DNA from: Peptococcaceae bacterium
Lineage (GTDB): Bacteria > Bacillota > Peptococcia > DRI-13 > PHAD01
Reading direction: 5' to 3'
Assembly: GCA_024655825.1 (NCBI GenBank)
Contig: JANLFJ010000028.1
Span: 1-42,087, forward strand
DNA: 42,087 nt
A program made the translations under genes and the position numbers. The notes under the pieces were generated by a model. That model ran no database searches and had not been told where the DNA came from. It was given only the letters and a program-made list of their open reading frames with translations. Positions 17,239 through 26,316 of this stretch are shown piece after piece (the first letter of the stretch is position 1; every line of letters begins with the position of its first letter).

Positions 17239-17814
17239 TTATTGCCACCAATTTTCGCCTAAAACCCGGTCAAGAATTATGGCCACCGCACTCCTGACTG
17301 AAAGGTGATTGTAAGAACCCCTGCCGTAAATCGGCTGTAATATGTAATCAGCCTGGTTGATGACTTCCGCCGACATGCCCCAGCCAGTCCCGAAAAGCAG
17401 CAGAAAATTGTTCCCGCCCTCTCCGGCCAGGATACTTCGAAACTCCCTATAACCAACCGTGTGAGGATACGCCCTGGCATCCGTAGCCACCGTATACACT
17501 TTCCCGCCGTATTCTGCTTTAATGGCCTGTTTCGCTTCTTCGATAGATTCCTTTAGTTCCACAAGTTCCAACGCTTCTTTGCGGTCGGGGTTGTATACCG
17601 CCCCGTATCCTGTCTGCCAGTAATCGGTAATCTCCCGGATTAATTTGCGCTGGGTAGGAAGCGGATGAATCACATAATAGCGTGCCAAGTTATAAGTAAT
17701 CGCGCAGCGGGCAATATCGTGAATATCCAGGTTGGTAATCGATGTCGTGATTATTTCCGAATTCTTATTATAGACAGGATAGTGAACCAGTCCAAGAAAA
17801 ACGCGATTATTCAT
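17239..17814 (-). CDS. SPOUT-type RNA methyltransferase (PF09936-like)
   Basis: This 191-residue protein fits the SAM-dependent RNA methyltransferase family found between trmD and rplS in many anaerobic Bacillota. It begins [13 protein letters not shown], and has [18 protein letters not shown] and, in the C-terminal half, [14 protein letters not shown] followed by [17 protein letters not shown]. The last two correspond to the glycine-rich and AdoMet-knot segments of SPOUT enzymes. The RNA substrate is not established. Its start overlaps the end of trmD by eight bases. Confidence 0.8.
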   Translation of the reverse strand: MNNRVFLGLVHYPVYNKNSEIITTSITNLDIHDIARCAITYNLARYYVIHPLPTQRKLIREITDYWQTGYGAVYNPDRKEALELVELKESIEEAKQAIKAEYGGKVYTVATDARAYPHTVGYREFRSILAGEGGNNFLLLFGTGWGMSAEVINQADYILQPIYGRGSYNHLSVRSAVAIILDRVLGENWWQ

Positions 17815-18544
17815 CTTTTTGACGCTCCTCCCGGGCGATCTCCTCCAAGAGTTCTCGGTCCTCTTCAGAAAGACTGGCCTTAGCCAAGAGATCGGGCCGT
17901 CTCAACAATGTGCGCCTTAATGACTCTTTACGCCGCCAGACCCGGATTTGTTCATGATTTCCGGAAAGCAAAACGTCAGGAACCCTCATGCCGCGAAAAT
18001 CCCTGGGCCTTGTGTACTGCGGGTGTTCGAGAAGCCCATCATAAAACGAGTCAGTCAACGGCGATTCCTTTTCTCCTAAAACCCCGGGCAAGAGCCTGCA
18101 CACAGCGTCGATGACCACCATGGCAGGAAGTTCGCCTCCCGTTAAAACATAGTCGCCGATCGATAGCTCATAATCGGACAGTGCGCGTATCCTTTCGTCA
18201 TATCCCTCGTAATGACCGCAAATGATAGCCAGTGATTCCTCGCTGGCCAAAAGCTTGGCCAGCGCCTGATCAAAAGTTTTCCCTTGAGGAGTCATGAGAA
18301 GCACCTTCCCTGGACGGGGACAGTTTTTTTCCAGGGCATAATAAATTGGTTCCGGCTTTAACACCATTCCGGCTCCCCCGCCAAAAGGACTATCATCCAC
18401 ATTCTTATGCCGGGAGGGGGAATAATACCGGTAATCAATAATTTTAATACTAATAAGTCCTTTTTCCCGGGCTTTTTTAAGGATACTGTTATCGAGAGGT
18501 CCGGTAAACATTTCCGGGAAAAGAGTGAAAACGCAAATATCCAT
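17807..18544 (-). CDS. trmD: tRNA (guanine-N1)-methyltransferase
   Basis: This 245-residue SPOUT enzyme makes m1G37 in tRNAs reading codons that start with C or part of G boxes, which prevents +1 frameshifting. It shows [13 protein letters not shown] at the start, [29 protein letters not shown] and [16 protein letters not shown], the TrmD knot. The C-terminal domain includes [21 protein letters not shown]. Length is typical. The ribosome binding site is GAGGG. Confidence 0.97.
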   Translation of the reverse strand: MDICVFTLFPEMFTGPLDNSILKKAREKGLISIKIIDYRYYSPSRHKNVDDSPFGGGAGMVLKPEPIYYALEKNCPRPGKVLLMTPQGKTFDQALAKLLASEESLAIICGHYEGYDERIRALSDYELSIGDYVLTGGELPAMVVIDAVCRLLPGVLGEKESPLTDSFYDGLLEHPQYTRPRDFRGMRVPDVLLSGNHEQIRVWRRKESLRRTLLRRPDLLAKASLSEEDRELLEEIAREERQKDE

Positions 18545-18560
18545 AGGGACCCTCCAAAAT

Positions 18561-19076
18561 TTATAAATCCAGCAGTCCAGGCGGGAGTTTCACTCTTATT
18601 GCGCCAGAAGACAAATCGATTTTCTCCACAACTTCCTTGAGCGCGGGTATAAGAATCTCTTTTTTACTCCCCACGGCTTTCACCACATAGACATCGTTGC
18701 TGCCGGTTTTAATAACATCAATCATTTTTCCCAGCAGCTTATCATCTTCGTAAACATTAAGGCCTATCAATTGAAATATATAGTAATGACCCTCCGGCAG
18801 CGGTTTCAATTCGGAAACCGGAAGTTCCAGGTAAAGCCCCTTCATTTTTTCAGCTTCGAGCAGATCGTTTATTTCGGCAAAAGCAACCAGCACCATACCT
18901 TTGTGAATCCTGGCAGACGCAACATTGTACTTGATGTAATCCCTGTCTTTCCTGAAAACATAAACTTGGGTCAATTCTTCAAACCGGCCGGGATCGTCAG
19001 TGAGAGGCAGCACCTTCAACTCTCCCCTGCAGCCGTGGGTATTAACGATCTGGCCGATTTTTATAAACTGCTCCAT
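18561..19076 (-). CDS. rimM: 16S rRNA processing protein RimM
   Basis: This 171-residue protein assists assembly of the 30S head, where it contacts S19. It has the N-terminal beta-barrel ([23 protein letters not shown]) and the C-terminal PRC-barrel ([35 protein letters not shown], seen in parts; [10 protein letters not shown]). It sits 16 bases upstream of trmD and is cotranscribed. Confidence 0.95.
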   Translation of the reverse strand: MEQFIKIGQIVNTHGCRGELKVLPLTDDPGRFEELTQVYVFRKDRDYIKYNVASARIHKGMVLVAFAEINDLLEAEKMKGLYLELPVSELKPLPEGHYYIFQLIGLNVYEDDKLLGKMIDVIKTGSNDVYVVKAVGSKKEILIPALKEVVEKIDLSSGAIRVKLPPGLLDL

Positions 19077-19124
19077 TAGAATCCCTGCCTTTTATCAGCC
19101 ATAATTCCAGCCGCTCGCACAGGG

Positions 19125-19162
19125 CCCAAACCTGGCCTAAAAACCTCCAGGCCAGGTTTGGG
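19125..19162. repeat. perfect 14-bp inverted repeat in the khpA-rimM gap
   Basis: CCCAAACCTGGCCT (19125-19138) and AGGCCAGGTTTGGG (19149-19162) are perfectly complementary around a 10-base loop. No U-tract follows on either strand, so it does not look like a classical terminator. It occupies the middle of the 136-base gap between khpA and rimM, which holds nothing else I can identify. A possible role is mRNA processing or stabilisation between the two cistrons. Confidence 0.8.
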
Positions 19163-19212
19163 AATCATCCCTTTTAAGTCCTTGAAAACAAAGAGAGGCA
19201 AGAGGCCCCTCC

Positions 19213-19455
19213 TTACTGCGTGATATCCACAATCACTTTCTTGCCTTCCTCGCGGGCGGCCGCCGCCCTGACCAGGGTACGGATCGCCCTGGCTATCCTG
19301 CCTTGTTTGCCAATCACTTTACCCATATCATTAGGCGCGACACGCAGCTCGATAAAAATGATTCTGTTCTCTTCCCGCTCAGTAATCCTGACCTCTTCCG
19401 GGTGGTCAACCAGGGCCAGCACCAGAGCTTCTACTAATTCTTTTAATCCTTTCAC
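19213..19455 (-). CDS. khpA: KH-domain RNA-binding protein KhpA/YlqC
   Basis: This 80-residue single KH-domain protein carries the GxxG loop in MGKVIGKQGRIARAIRTL. KhpA pairs with KhpB/Jag in several Bacillota and binds many RNAs. The GTG at 19455 follows GGGGG by nine bases and gives the normal length; an ATG at 19473 would add six residues and place the ribosome binding site inside the gene. Its position between rpsP and rimM is the standard one. Confidence 0.93.
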   Translation of the reverse strand: MKGLKELVEALVLALVDHPEEVRITEREENRIIFIELRVAPNDMGKVIGKQGRIARAIRTLVRAAAAREEGKKVIVDITQ

Positions 19456-19477
19456 TTGCCTACCCCCAAACATTCGG

Positions 19478-19735
19478 TTATTCGCTCAATTTAGCGATAA
19501 TACCGGTTTTGTTTAGTAAAGACCGGGCAGTCTCGGATGGTTGGGCGCCGTTTTTCAACCAGTATAATGCTCTTTCCTCGTTTATTTTAATTATTGAAGG
19601 GTTTTTGGTCGGATCATAATAACCAAGCTCTTCAATAAACTTCCCGTCGCGTGGGGAACGGGAATCAGCCACTACCAGGCGATAGAAAGGGGCTTTCTTT
19701 GCTCCCATCCGCTTAAGTCTGATTCGTGTCGCCAA
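19478..19735 (-). CDS. rpsP: 30S ribosomal protein S16
   Basis: This 85-residue S16 protein begins [20 protein letters not shown] and continues [20 protein letters not shown], both typical. I chose the TTG at 19735, eight bases after AAGGAGG, since S16 proteins begin Met-Ala/Val-x-x-IRL; the GTG at 19744 overlaps the ribosome binding site itself. It lies 54 bases after ffh. Confidence 0.96.
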   Translation of the reverse strand: MATRIRLKRMGAKKAPFYRLVVADSRSPRDGKFIEELGYYDPTKNPSIIKINEERALYWLKNGAQPSETARSLLNKTGIIAKLSE

Positions 19736-19789
19736 TGTTTTCACCTCCTTGCGGCAGCTGGCACATTTCGTTTTACCTGTTCGGTTTTT

Positions 19790-21142
19790 TTATTTGAAAA
19801 AGGGGAAGCCGAAGCCGCCCTTTTTGCCGCCCTTTGCCAGTTGCTGCATCTGGCCAAACTGCTTGAACATCTTCTGGGACTGTTCGTACTGCTTGATGAG
19901 CCTGTTAACCTCCTGCACGGATGTGCCGCTCCCGGCCGCAATGCGTTTTCTGCGGCTGCCGTTTATGATCTCCGGTTTTCTTCTTTCTTCTTTGGTCATG
20001 GAGAGAACAATGGCCTCCGTCCTCTTGATGTCCTTTTCGCTGATTTCCATCCCTTGCCATCCTTTAACCTTTCCCATCCCCGGGAGCATATCCATAAGCT
20101 GGCTGATTGGTCCCATGGACCTCATCTGCTGCAACTGGTCCAAAAAATCTTCCAGGGTATATTCGCTTTTTCGCAGCTTTCTCTCCAGTTCAGCGGCTTT
20201 TTGAGCGTCAACACTGGCCTGGGCCTTCTCAATCAAAGTGAGGACATCGCCCATCCCCAGTATGCGCGAAGCCATGCGGTCAGGATGAAACGGCTCCAGG
20301 GAATCGAGTTTTTCTCCCATCCCAGCAAACTTAATCGGTTTCCCTGTAACGGCTTTGACCGAAATAGCCGCACCGCCACGAGTATCTCCCTCAAGCTTGG
20401 TTAGAATGACGCCATCAAGTCCCAGGCGCCCATTAAAAACCTCGGCCGCGTTTACGGCATCCTGGCCGGTCATGGCATCAACCACCAGCAGGATCTCGTG
20501 AGGCCTGCAGGCGGACTTCATTCGTTCTAGTTCCGTCATCAGCTCGTCGTCGATGTGCAAACGCCCGGCCGTATCAATAATAACTACGTCCAGACCCTGG
20601 CATTCCGCATATTCTTTCGCTGCCCTGGCAATATCCACCGGGTCATGTTTATCTCCCCTGGAAAAAACGGGGACTTCGACCTGTTCGCCCAGGATTTCAA
20701 GCTGCTTGACGGCCGCAGGGCGGTAAACATCGCCGGCAACCAGGAGCGGCCTTCTGCCCTGTCTTTTCAATAATCGCGCCAGCTTGCCGCAGGTCGTGGT
20801 CTTGCCCGAACCCTGCAGTCCCACCAGCATAATTACGGTAGGAGGCCGCGATGCTGTCGTTATCTTGCTCGCGGTACCGCCCATCAGCCGGGTCATTTCT
20901 TCATGGACGATCTTTATAACCTGCTGCCCGGGAGTAAGGCTGGCCATGACTTCCGCTCCCACGGCCCTTTCTTTCACTTTTCCGATAAAGTCTTTGACAA
21001 CTTTATAATTCACGTCTGCTTCCAGAAGAGCCATCCGAACTTCGCGCAGGGCCTGCTCAACGTCTTTTTCCGAAACCTTTCCCTTGCCTCGCAAAACCTT
21101 GAAAGCTTTCTGCAGTTTCTCGGCCAGTCCCTCAAAAGCCAT
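19790..21142 (-). CDS. ffh: signal recognition particle protein Ffh (SRP54)
   Basis: This 450-residue GTPase binds signal sequences and the SRP RNA and delivers nascent membrane proteins to FtsY. The N domain is followed by the G domain with GLQGSGKTTTCGKLA, DTAGRLHID, and TKLEGDTRGGAA. The methionine-rich M domain has SRRKRIAAGSGTSVQEVN and ends in a glycine/lysine tail. I chose the ATG at 21142 after GGTAGGTG; a GTG three codons earlier directly abuts the ylxM stop. Confidence 0.97.
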   Translation of the reverse strand: MAFEGLAEKLQKAFKVLRGKGKVSEKDVEQALREVRMALLEADVNYKVVKDFIGKVKERAVGAEVMASLTPGQQVIKIVHEEMTRLMGGTASKITTASRPPTVIMLVGLQGSGKTTTCGKLARLLKRQGRRPLLVAGDVYRPAAVKQLEILGEQVEVPVFSRGDKHDPVDIARAAKEYAECQGLDVVIIDTAGRLHIDDELMTELERMKSACRPHEILLVVDAMTGQDAVNAAEVFNGRLGLDGVILTKLEGDTRGGAAISVKAVTGKPIKFAGMGEKLDSLEPFHPDRMASRILGMGDVLTLIEKAQASVDAQKAAELERKLRKSEYTLEDFLDQLQQMRSMGPISQLMDMLPGMGKVKGWQGMEISEKDIKRTEAIVLSMTKEERRKPEIINGSRRKRIAAGSGTSVQEVNRLIKQYEQSQKMFKQFGQMQQLAKGGKKGGFGFPFFK

Positions 21143-21151
21143 ATTCGTCAC

Positions 21152-21503
21152 CTACCAGCTTTTTTCGATTTTATCAAGGATAACCTGAAGATTGTAAAGT
21201 TCGGCGGGGCTCACTTTCCCTTGCAGGCTGGCCAGTTTCACCTTCATATTTTCAACCAATCTGCATCTCTCCATGTGCCTACCTACCAGCCCAAGCTTCT
21301 CTTCATATGATTCCAATGCTTCCTCGGACCTTTGCAGCAAATCGTAAACGGCGTTGCGCGAGACATTCTTTATCTGGGCTATTTCACCCAAAGAAAGGTC
21401 TTGCTGGAAGTAGAGATCGTACACCTCTTGCTGTTTTTTTTGTTAACAGAGAACCGTAAAAATCAAACAAAAGAGCGCGGCGGACCATACCGTCCATGGT
21501 CAT
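21152..21503 (-). pseudogene. ylxM: ylxM, SRP-associated HTH protein, split by an apparent +1 frameshift at A8
   Basis: YlxM is a roughly 110-residue helix-turn-helix protein encoded before ffh that modulates SRP. The 90-residue frame 21152-21424 carries the HTH (DLSLGEIAQIKNVSRNAVYDLL) but starts too late. Upstream, from ATGs at 21503, 21497 or 21488, another frame encodes VRRALLFDFYGSLLTKK, which is the missing N-terminus. The two meet at a run of eight A's on the coding strand (21433-21440). With seven A's they would read continuously as LLTKKQQEVYDLYFQQ. This could be a sequencing error, a real mutation, or slippage at the A-run that restores some full-length protein. Confidence 0.8.
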
Positions 21504-21533
21504 GCACCAACCCTGCCGTTTATGCTGTTAAGT

Positions 21534-21567
21534 AAAAAAACTTAACAGGGTATATTTTACCCTGTTA
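21534..21567 (-). terminator. terminator of the glg-PHP operon, with an overlapping alternative hairpin
   Basis: TAACAGGGTA (21543-21552) and TACCCTGTTA (21558-21567) form a perfect 10-bp stem, followed on the minus strand by AGTTTTTTT: a strong intrinsic terminator after the PHP gene. Part of its descending arm (ACTTAACAG, 21540-21548) can instead pair with CTGTTAAGT at 21525-21533, so two mutually exclusive hairpins exist just before ylxM-ffh. Confidence 0.85.
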
Positions 21568-21578
21568 TCTTTGCCGTG

Positions 21579-22412
21579 TCAAATGCCAAGATAGGACTTC
21601 AGCCTGTCCAGTTTTAGCTGTTCAAGAAAAACCTGCGGGTTTCCCAACTGCCGGGTTTTGATAAATACACCGTGACAGTCCGAACCCCCGGAAATATCAA
21701 GCCTTCCTTTCCTGCACCAGTCCAGGCAAAAATTGACTTCTTCCCTGTCGTGTTCGGGATGCCAGCATTCGATTCCGGTGATGCCCAGCTGTGTAAAATG
21801 TTCCAAGACCTCCGGCAAATTCAGCCTTTTATGGAGGTTCCCGGCCGGATGGGCCAGGAAAGGCACCCCTCCTGCCTCTGTTACCGTCTTGATTACCTCC
21901 TCCGGCGGCGGGAAAACGGGAAATTCAAGCCTGTATTTTTCAGTAAAAAGATTCGTAAAAAAATCTCCCGCATCTTTGCAGAGCCCTTCATCAATCAGGA
22001 AATTCAACGCTTTCCAGCCGCCGCGGGTCCCGTCATCCCGGTAATTCCTGTACTTTTCAAAATCAAGCCGGTAACCCTGCTTGATCAGGGTTCTGATGCT
22101 GTCGTCATCTTTCTTGTTCATCAGGTCCGTGTTATGCTGCAGGAGTTCGTTAAGCCTGCGGTTTGCCGGATCGATGCCATAACCCAGGATATGAAAAAGA
22201 TTCCCCTGAACAGAGGTGGAAATCTCGACCCCTGGTATGAAGCAAAGCCCTTCTTCCCTGGCCAGCTCCTGTGTTTCACTCAAATTTGAAACCGAGTCAT
22301 GGTCGGTTACAGAAAACATGCTGATGCCTTTTTTCTTCAATGCTCCCACAAGCATTCCGGGCGTCCAGCTGCCGTCGGATGCGGTGGTGTGGATGTGCAG
22401 GTCTGCCCTCAT
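21579..22412 (-). CDS. PHP-domain metal-dependent phosphoesterase
   Basis: This 277-residue protein is a PHP phosphoesterase related to YciV/RnmA-type 5'-3' exonucleases and nucleoside 3',5'-bisphosphate phosphatases. Metal ligands appear in order: HIHTTASDGSW, FSVTDHDSVSN, PGVEIST, FLAHPAGN and GSDCHG. The length matches the family. It is the last gene of the glycogen operon, 41 bases after glgA, and is followed by a terminator. Its link with glycogen is only positional. Substrate uncertain. Confidence 0.88.
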   Translation of the reverse strand: MRADLHIHTTASDGSWTPGMLVGALKKKGISMFSVTDHDSVSNLSETQELAREEGLCFIPGVEISTSVQGNLFHILGYGIDPANRRLNELLQHNTDLMNKKDDDSIRTLIKQGYRLDFEKYRNYRDDGTRGGWKALNFLIDEGLCKDAGDFFTNLFTEKYRLEFPVFPPPEEVIKTVTEAGGVPFLAHPAGNLHKRLNLPEVLEHFTQLGITGIECWHPEHDREEVNFCLDWCRKGRLDISGGSDCHGVFIKTRQLGNPQVFLEQLKLDRLKSYLGI

Positions 22413-22453
22413 CGCCAGTTTCCAGCTTCCCTTCTTTTCTCATTTTGTTTATT

Positions 22454-23884
22454 TTACCAATCAGCCAGTTCCCTGTACAGTTTAACATATTCCCCGGCTG
22501 ACCTGTCCCAGCTGTGGTCAGCTTGCACAGCGTTTTTAACGATGCCGGCCCAAACCTCCCTTCTTTTATAAACCTCAAGCGCTTTTTCGACCGCGTCCCT
22601 TAAGGCGTCAGCGGAGTATTCCCCAAAACAAAACCCATTGCCCTCGCCTGTGACCTCGTTGTACGGCCTCACCGTATCTTTAAGTCCTCCCGTTTCCCTG
22701 ACCACCGGTATAGTGCCGTAGCGCAAGGCAATGAGCTGGCTCAGCCCGCACGGCTCAGTGCGCGAAGGCATCAAAAGCATGTCGGAACCTGCATAAATCC
22801 TGCGGGCCAGGGATTCGTCAAATGAATTTCTCACCGCCATCCGGGCCGGATACATCCCGGCAGCCGCCGAAAGATGCCTTTCCACCGCCTCATCTCCCGT
22901 GCCCAGGACCACCAGCTGTATCTCTTTTTTCAACAGGTCCGGCAAAAGGGCAAGCAAAAGGTTAATCCCTTTATGCTCTGCCAGCCTTGAAACTACTGCC
23001 AGCATGGGGATTCTTTCCCTGACCGGCAGGTTAAGCTCCTGCTGGAGCCTCATTTTGTTCTGTCCTTTTTTGCGCAGGGAACAACGGTAGTTGCAGTAAA
23101 TATGGGGGTCGGTACGAGGATTATAACTCCCGCCGTCAATACCGTTGATTATACCACACAGCTTATCTTTTCTTTTTCGCAGTACATTGTCCATGTTTTC
23201 CCCATATGCGGGGGTCATTATTTCTTCGGCATATGTCTTGCTTACCGTCGTCAGCCGGTCGGAAAAGATAATGCCTCCTTGAAGATAATTTATACAGTCA
23301 AAAAACCTCAGGCCTTCTGCGTGATAGTAATCGTCTTTTAATCCCACCACATCACCAAGCATCCAGGCCGGAAAAACGCCCTGGTAGGCGATGTTGTGGA
23401 TTGTAAAAACCGTCTTCAGGGAGGAATAAAAAGGCTGCCGGCTGTAAAACGCCCGCAGGTAAACGCTGACCAGGCCGGTATGCCAGTCATGGCAGTGGAG
23501 AACTGAAGGTCGAAAACCAATGAATGGCAAGCTCTCCAGGACCGCGCGCGAAAAAAAGGCGAAGCGCTCGGCATCGTCGCCGTACCCGTAAAGCCCTTCC
23601 CTTTTAAAATAATATTCATTATCAAGAAAATACCAGGTTATCCCTTCAAAATGGAGGGCATTAATCCCGCAGTACTGCTTCCGCCAGGAAACCGGAACCG
23701 TAAGCGCGCCCAGTTCCTTCATCTTCCGGCGGTAAGCGGCCGGGACATTTCCGTATAAAGGCATGATAACCCGCGCCTCGACTTTTTTCGCTTGTAGGGC
23801 CCTGGGAAGAGAGCCGATCACATCCCCCAGGCCTCCGCTCTTGGCAAAAGGAGCTCCTTCCGCAGCGGCAAAAAGAACTTTCAT
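22454..23884 (-). CDS. glgA: glycogen synthase (ADP-glucose, GT5)
   Basis: This 476-residue enzyme adds glucose from ADP-glucose to the growing alpha-1,4 chain. The ADP-glucose-binding motif AKSGGLGDVIGSLP lies near the start. HCHDWHTGL, the C-terminal domain with VLGTGDEAVE, and the catalytic RTEPCGLSQLIALRYGTIPVV are present. I chose the ATG at 23884 (MKVLFAAAEG, as in homologues, with GGAG upstream and AAAGGTG close by). An ATG at 23902 that overlaps the glgD stop as TAATG is also possible. Confidence 0.96.
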   Translation of the reverse strand: MKVLFAAAEGAPFAKSGGLGDVIGSLPRALQAKKVEARVIMPLYGNVPAAYRRKMKELGALTVPVSWRKQYCGINALHFEGITWYFLDNEYYFKREGLYGYGDDAERFAFFSRAVLESLPFIGFRPSVLHCHDWHTGLVSVYLRAFYSRQPFYSSLKTVFTIHNIAYQGVFPAWMLGDVVGLKDDYYHAEGLRFFDCINYLQGGIIFSDRLTTVSKTYAEEIMTPAYGENMDNVLRKRKDKLCGIINGIDGGSYNPRTDPHIYCNYRCSLRKKGQNKMRLQQELNLPVRERIPMLAVVSRLAEHKGINLLLALLPDLLKKEIQLVVLGTGDEAVERHLSAAAGMYPARMAVRNSFDESLARRIYAGSDMLLMPSRTEPCGLSQLIALRYGTIPVVRETGGLKDTVRPYNEVTGEGNGFCFGEYSADALRDAVEKALEVYKRREVWAGIVKNAVQADHSWDRSAGEYVKLYRELADW

Positions 23885-23901
23885 CACCTTTGTTAACTCC
23901 A

Positions 23902-25017
23902 TTACAGCATGTTATTCTTGCCAATAACGATGGGCTGTCCTTCTTGGCCTTTCAACACCGTGCCTTTTCTTATCACTACTTCTTTATCCAAGATGACGTT
24001 TTCAAGGACAGCATTTTCCTCCACTGCGCTTTTCTGCATGATGATGCTGTTTTTGACCAGGGCGCCGCGCCCGATATCGACACCCCTGAAGAGAACGCTG
24101 TTTTCCACGCTGCCTTCAACAATGCAGCCGGAAGCCACCAGGGAGTTCGTAACGCTGCATCCCTCAGAATACCTCGTAGGAGGACCGTCTTTTGTCTTTG
24201 TATAAATCGGCCCGTGGCCAAAAAACAGTTCCTGTGAGATTTCAGGATTCAGGAGTTCCATATTGTGCCTGAAATAGGACTCGACCGAGTTGATCCTGGC
24301 AAGATAACCTTTAAACGGAAAAGCAAAGACTTCAATATCATCGAGGTTGCCGGCAATAACAGCGGTAAGATCCCAGTTGCCTGAAGCCAGAGCTGCCCAG
24401 ATCAATTCTTTAAGAAATTCTCGCCGCATGATCATCATTTCCATCGAAACATTGTTGTGCCCCAATTTATATGGTGTCCTGTAAATCCCGTTAACCCGCC
24501 CGTCATCACCCACGCCCAAGAAAACAACCCCACTCAAGTCAGCTGCGCTGCCTTTCTCCTGTTTATAAATCATGGTAATATGGGCATTTTTTTGCTTGTG
24601 GTAAACCAACACGTCCTGGTAGTTGAGGTTACAGATTACATTATTGCCGGAAATTACCACATACTGCTGCCTGCTCTTTTCCAGGTAATCAATATTGGCA
24701 TACATGTCTTTCAAGTCCAGGCTCAGATTTCTCCTGGCGAGGCCGGGACTGGCCGAAGGCAAAACCATCAAACCTTCCGACTTGCGGTCAAGCCCCCACT
24801 CTTTGCCGGAGCCGAGATGACCCACCAGTGACCTGTATTTATGAGAAGAAATAACAGCCACGTTGCGGATGCCCGAGTTAACCATGCTGGAAAGCACAAA
24901 ATCAATCACCCGGTAGCGCCCGCCAAACGGCACGGCGGATAAACAGCGGTGCTGGGTCAGTTCAGGCATCAACTCTTCGTTTTTGATATTAGCGATAATG
25001 CCCATCATTTCCTGCAT
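23902..25017 (-). CDS. glgD: glucose-1-phosphate adenylyltransferase, GlgD-type subunit
   Basis: This 371-residue protein is the GlgD partner of GlgC. It keeps the nucleotidyltransferase fold (SAVPFGGRYRVIDFVLSSMVNSGI, VISGNNVICNLNY) and a left-handed beta-helix tail (GSVENSVLFRGVDIGRGALV). The N-terminal GGxGxRL nucleotide loop of GlgC is replaced, the mark of GlgD, which in Bacillota is chiefly a regulatory subunit that raises GlgC activity. It starts 40 bases after glgC, with AAGGAG before the ATG. Confidence 0.94.
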   Translation of the reverse strand: MQEMMGIIANIKNEELMPELTQHRCLSAVPFGGRYRVIDFVLSSMVNSGIRNVAVISSHKYRSLVGHLGSGKEWGLDRKSEGLMVLPSASPGLARRNLSLDLKDMYANIDYLEKSRQQYVVISGNNVICNLNYQDVLVYHKQKNAHITMIYKQEKGSAADLSGVVFLGVGDDGRVNGIYRTPYKLGHNNVSMEMMIMRREFLKELIWAALASGNWDLTAVIAGNLDDIEVFAFPFKGYLARINSVESYFRHNMELLNPEISQELFFGHGPIYTKTKDGPPTRYSEGCSVTNSLVASGCIVEGSVENSVLFRGVDIGRGALVKNSIIMQKSAVEENAVLENVILDKEVVIRKGTVLKGQEGQPIVIGKNNML

Positions 25018-25057
25018 ATGATCCTACTCCTTGATAAATCCGATTCTCGTTTCGTTA

Positions 25058-26266
25058 TCAACTTATTTTCGACTGCCGCCAGCCAGCGATTTGCGAACTC
25101 TTCTTTACTCTCACCCTCCCGGGTAAAGTCACATTATCGGCAATAACCGTGAGTTCAATATTACTGACCTCATCACCGCTTTCATACCCGATGCGGCATT
25201 CGTCACCCACAATGGTGTTTTCGCCGATGATTGTCTTTTTAATCATGCAGCCTTCACCTATTTCCACTTTCGGCATGATGATGCTGTCAATCACCTTGCT
25301 CCCCTCGCCGATATAGACTCCCGTGAAGAGGACCGAGTTCTCCACCTCTCCGAGAATAACGCAGCCGTCGGGGACAAGCGCTCTCCGCACCTCAGCCCGG
25401 GGACCCAGGAAATGAGGAGGTAAAACGGGAGCCTTCGAGTATACCTTCAAATAGTCTTCAAAAATATCAAATTCCGGGTCTCTTTTAAGCAAGTCCATGT
25501 TAGCCGCGTAATAGCTTTCTATCGTTCCCACATCTTTCCAGTAGCCCCTGAAGCGGTACGCGTACATGCCCACGCCCTCACCGAGCATGCGCGGGATAAC
25601 ATTTTTACCGAAATCATGGTCGGACGAGGGATCGTTTTCATCCATGGCCAGGTGTTCTTTTAATACAGACCAGTTGAATATGTAAACTCCCATGGAAGCC
25701 AGGTTGCTTGCGGCTTCTTTTGGTTTTTCCTTAAATTCCGTAACTCTCCCCTCTTCGTCTGTTCTTACAATGCCAAAACGCTTGGTCTCATCCCGGGGCA
25801 CTTCAATGACGGCTATGGTAACATCGGCTTGCTTTTGCCGGTGGTATTCCAGCATCAGGGAATAGTCCATCTTATAAATGTGGTCGCCGGAAATCACCAG
25901 CACGCACCTCGGATCATAATGCTCAATAAAGTCAAGGTTCTGGTAGACCGCGTTAGCCGTGCCTTTGTACCACTCCCCGCCTTTTTCTCCCATATAGGGA
26001 GGCAGCACATAAACCCCACCATCGCCCACGTCAAGGTCCCAAGCGCTCCCCACGCCGATGTAGGAATTGAGCAGCGTCGGTTTATACTGGGTCAAAACCC
26101 CGACGGTGTCTATGCCGGAATTGCTGCAGTTGCTCAAACTAAAGTCTATTATCCGGTATTTTCCGCCAAAAGGAACAGCGGGTTTGGCTATCCTTTTTGT
26201 GAGGCAGCCCAGCCTGCTTCCCTGCCCGCCGGCAAGGAGCATGGCAATACATTCTTTTCTTGGCAT
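25058..26266 (-). CDS. glgC: glucose-1-phosphate adenylyltransferase, catalytic subunit
   Basis: This 402-residue enzyme makes ADP-glucose, the committed step of glycogen synthesis. It has [33 protein letters not shown] (seen in parts) for nucleotide binding, [13 protein letters not shown], the metal-binding [10 protein letters not shown] and the sugar-phosphate motif VTEFKEKP. The ATG at 26266 follows AAGGAGGGG by nine bases; the frame stays open upstream into glgP but has no reason to be translated there. Confidence 0.96.
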   Translation of the reverse strand: MPRKECIAMLLAGGQGSRLGCLTKRIAKPAVPFGGKYRIIDFSLSNCSNSGIDTVGVLTQYKPTLLNSYIGVGSAWDLDVGDGGVYVLPPYMGEKGGEWYKGTANAVYQNLDFIEHYDPRCVLVISGDHIYKMDYSLMLEYHRQKQADVTIAVIEVPRDETKRFGIVRTDEEGRVTEFKEKPKEAASNLASMGVYIFNWSVLKEHLAMDENDPSSDHDFGKNVIPRMLGEGVGMYAYRFRGYWKDVGTIESYYAANMDLLKRDPEFDIFEDYLKVYSKAPVLPPHFLGPRAEVRRALVPDGCVILGEVENSVLFTGVYIGEGSKVIDSIIMPKVEIGEGCMIKKTIIGENTIVGDECRIGYESGDEVSNIELTVIADNVTLPGRVRVKKSSQIAGWRQSKIS

Positions 26267-26316
26267 GCGCGTTTTCCCCTCCTTATTAACAATTTTTAGC
26301 ACGAGTTTAAAACAGG

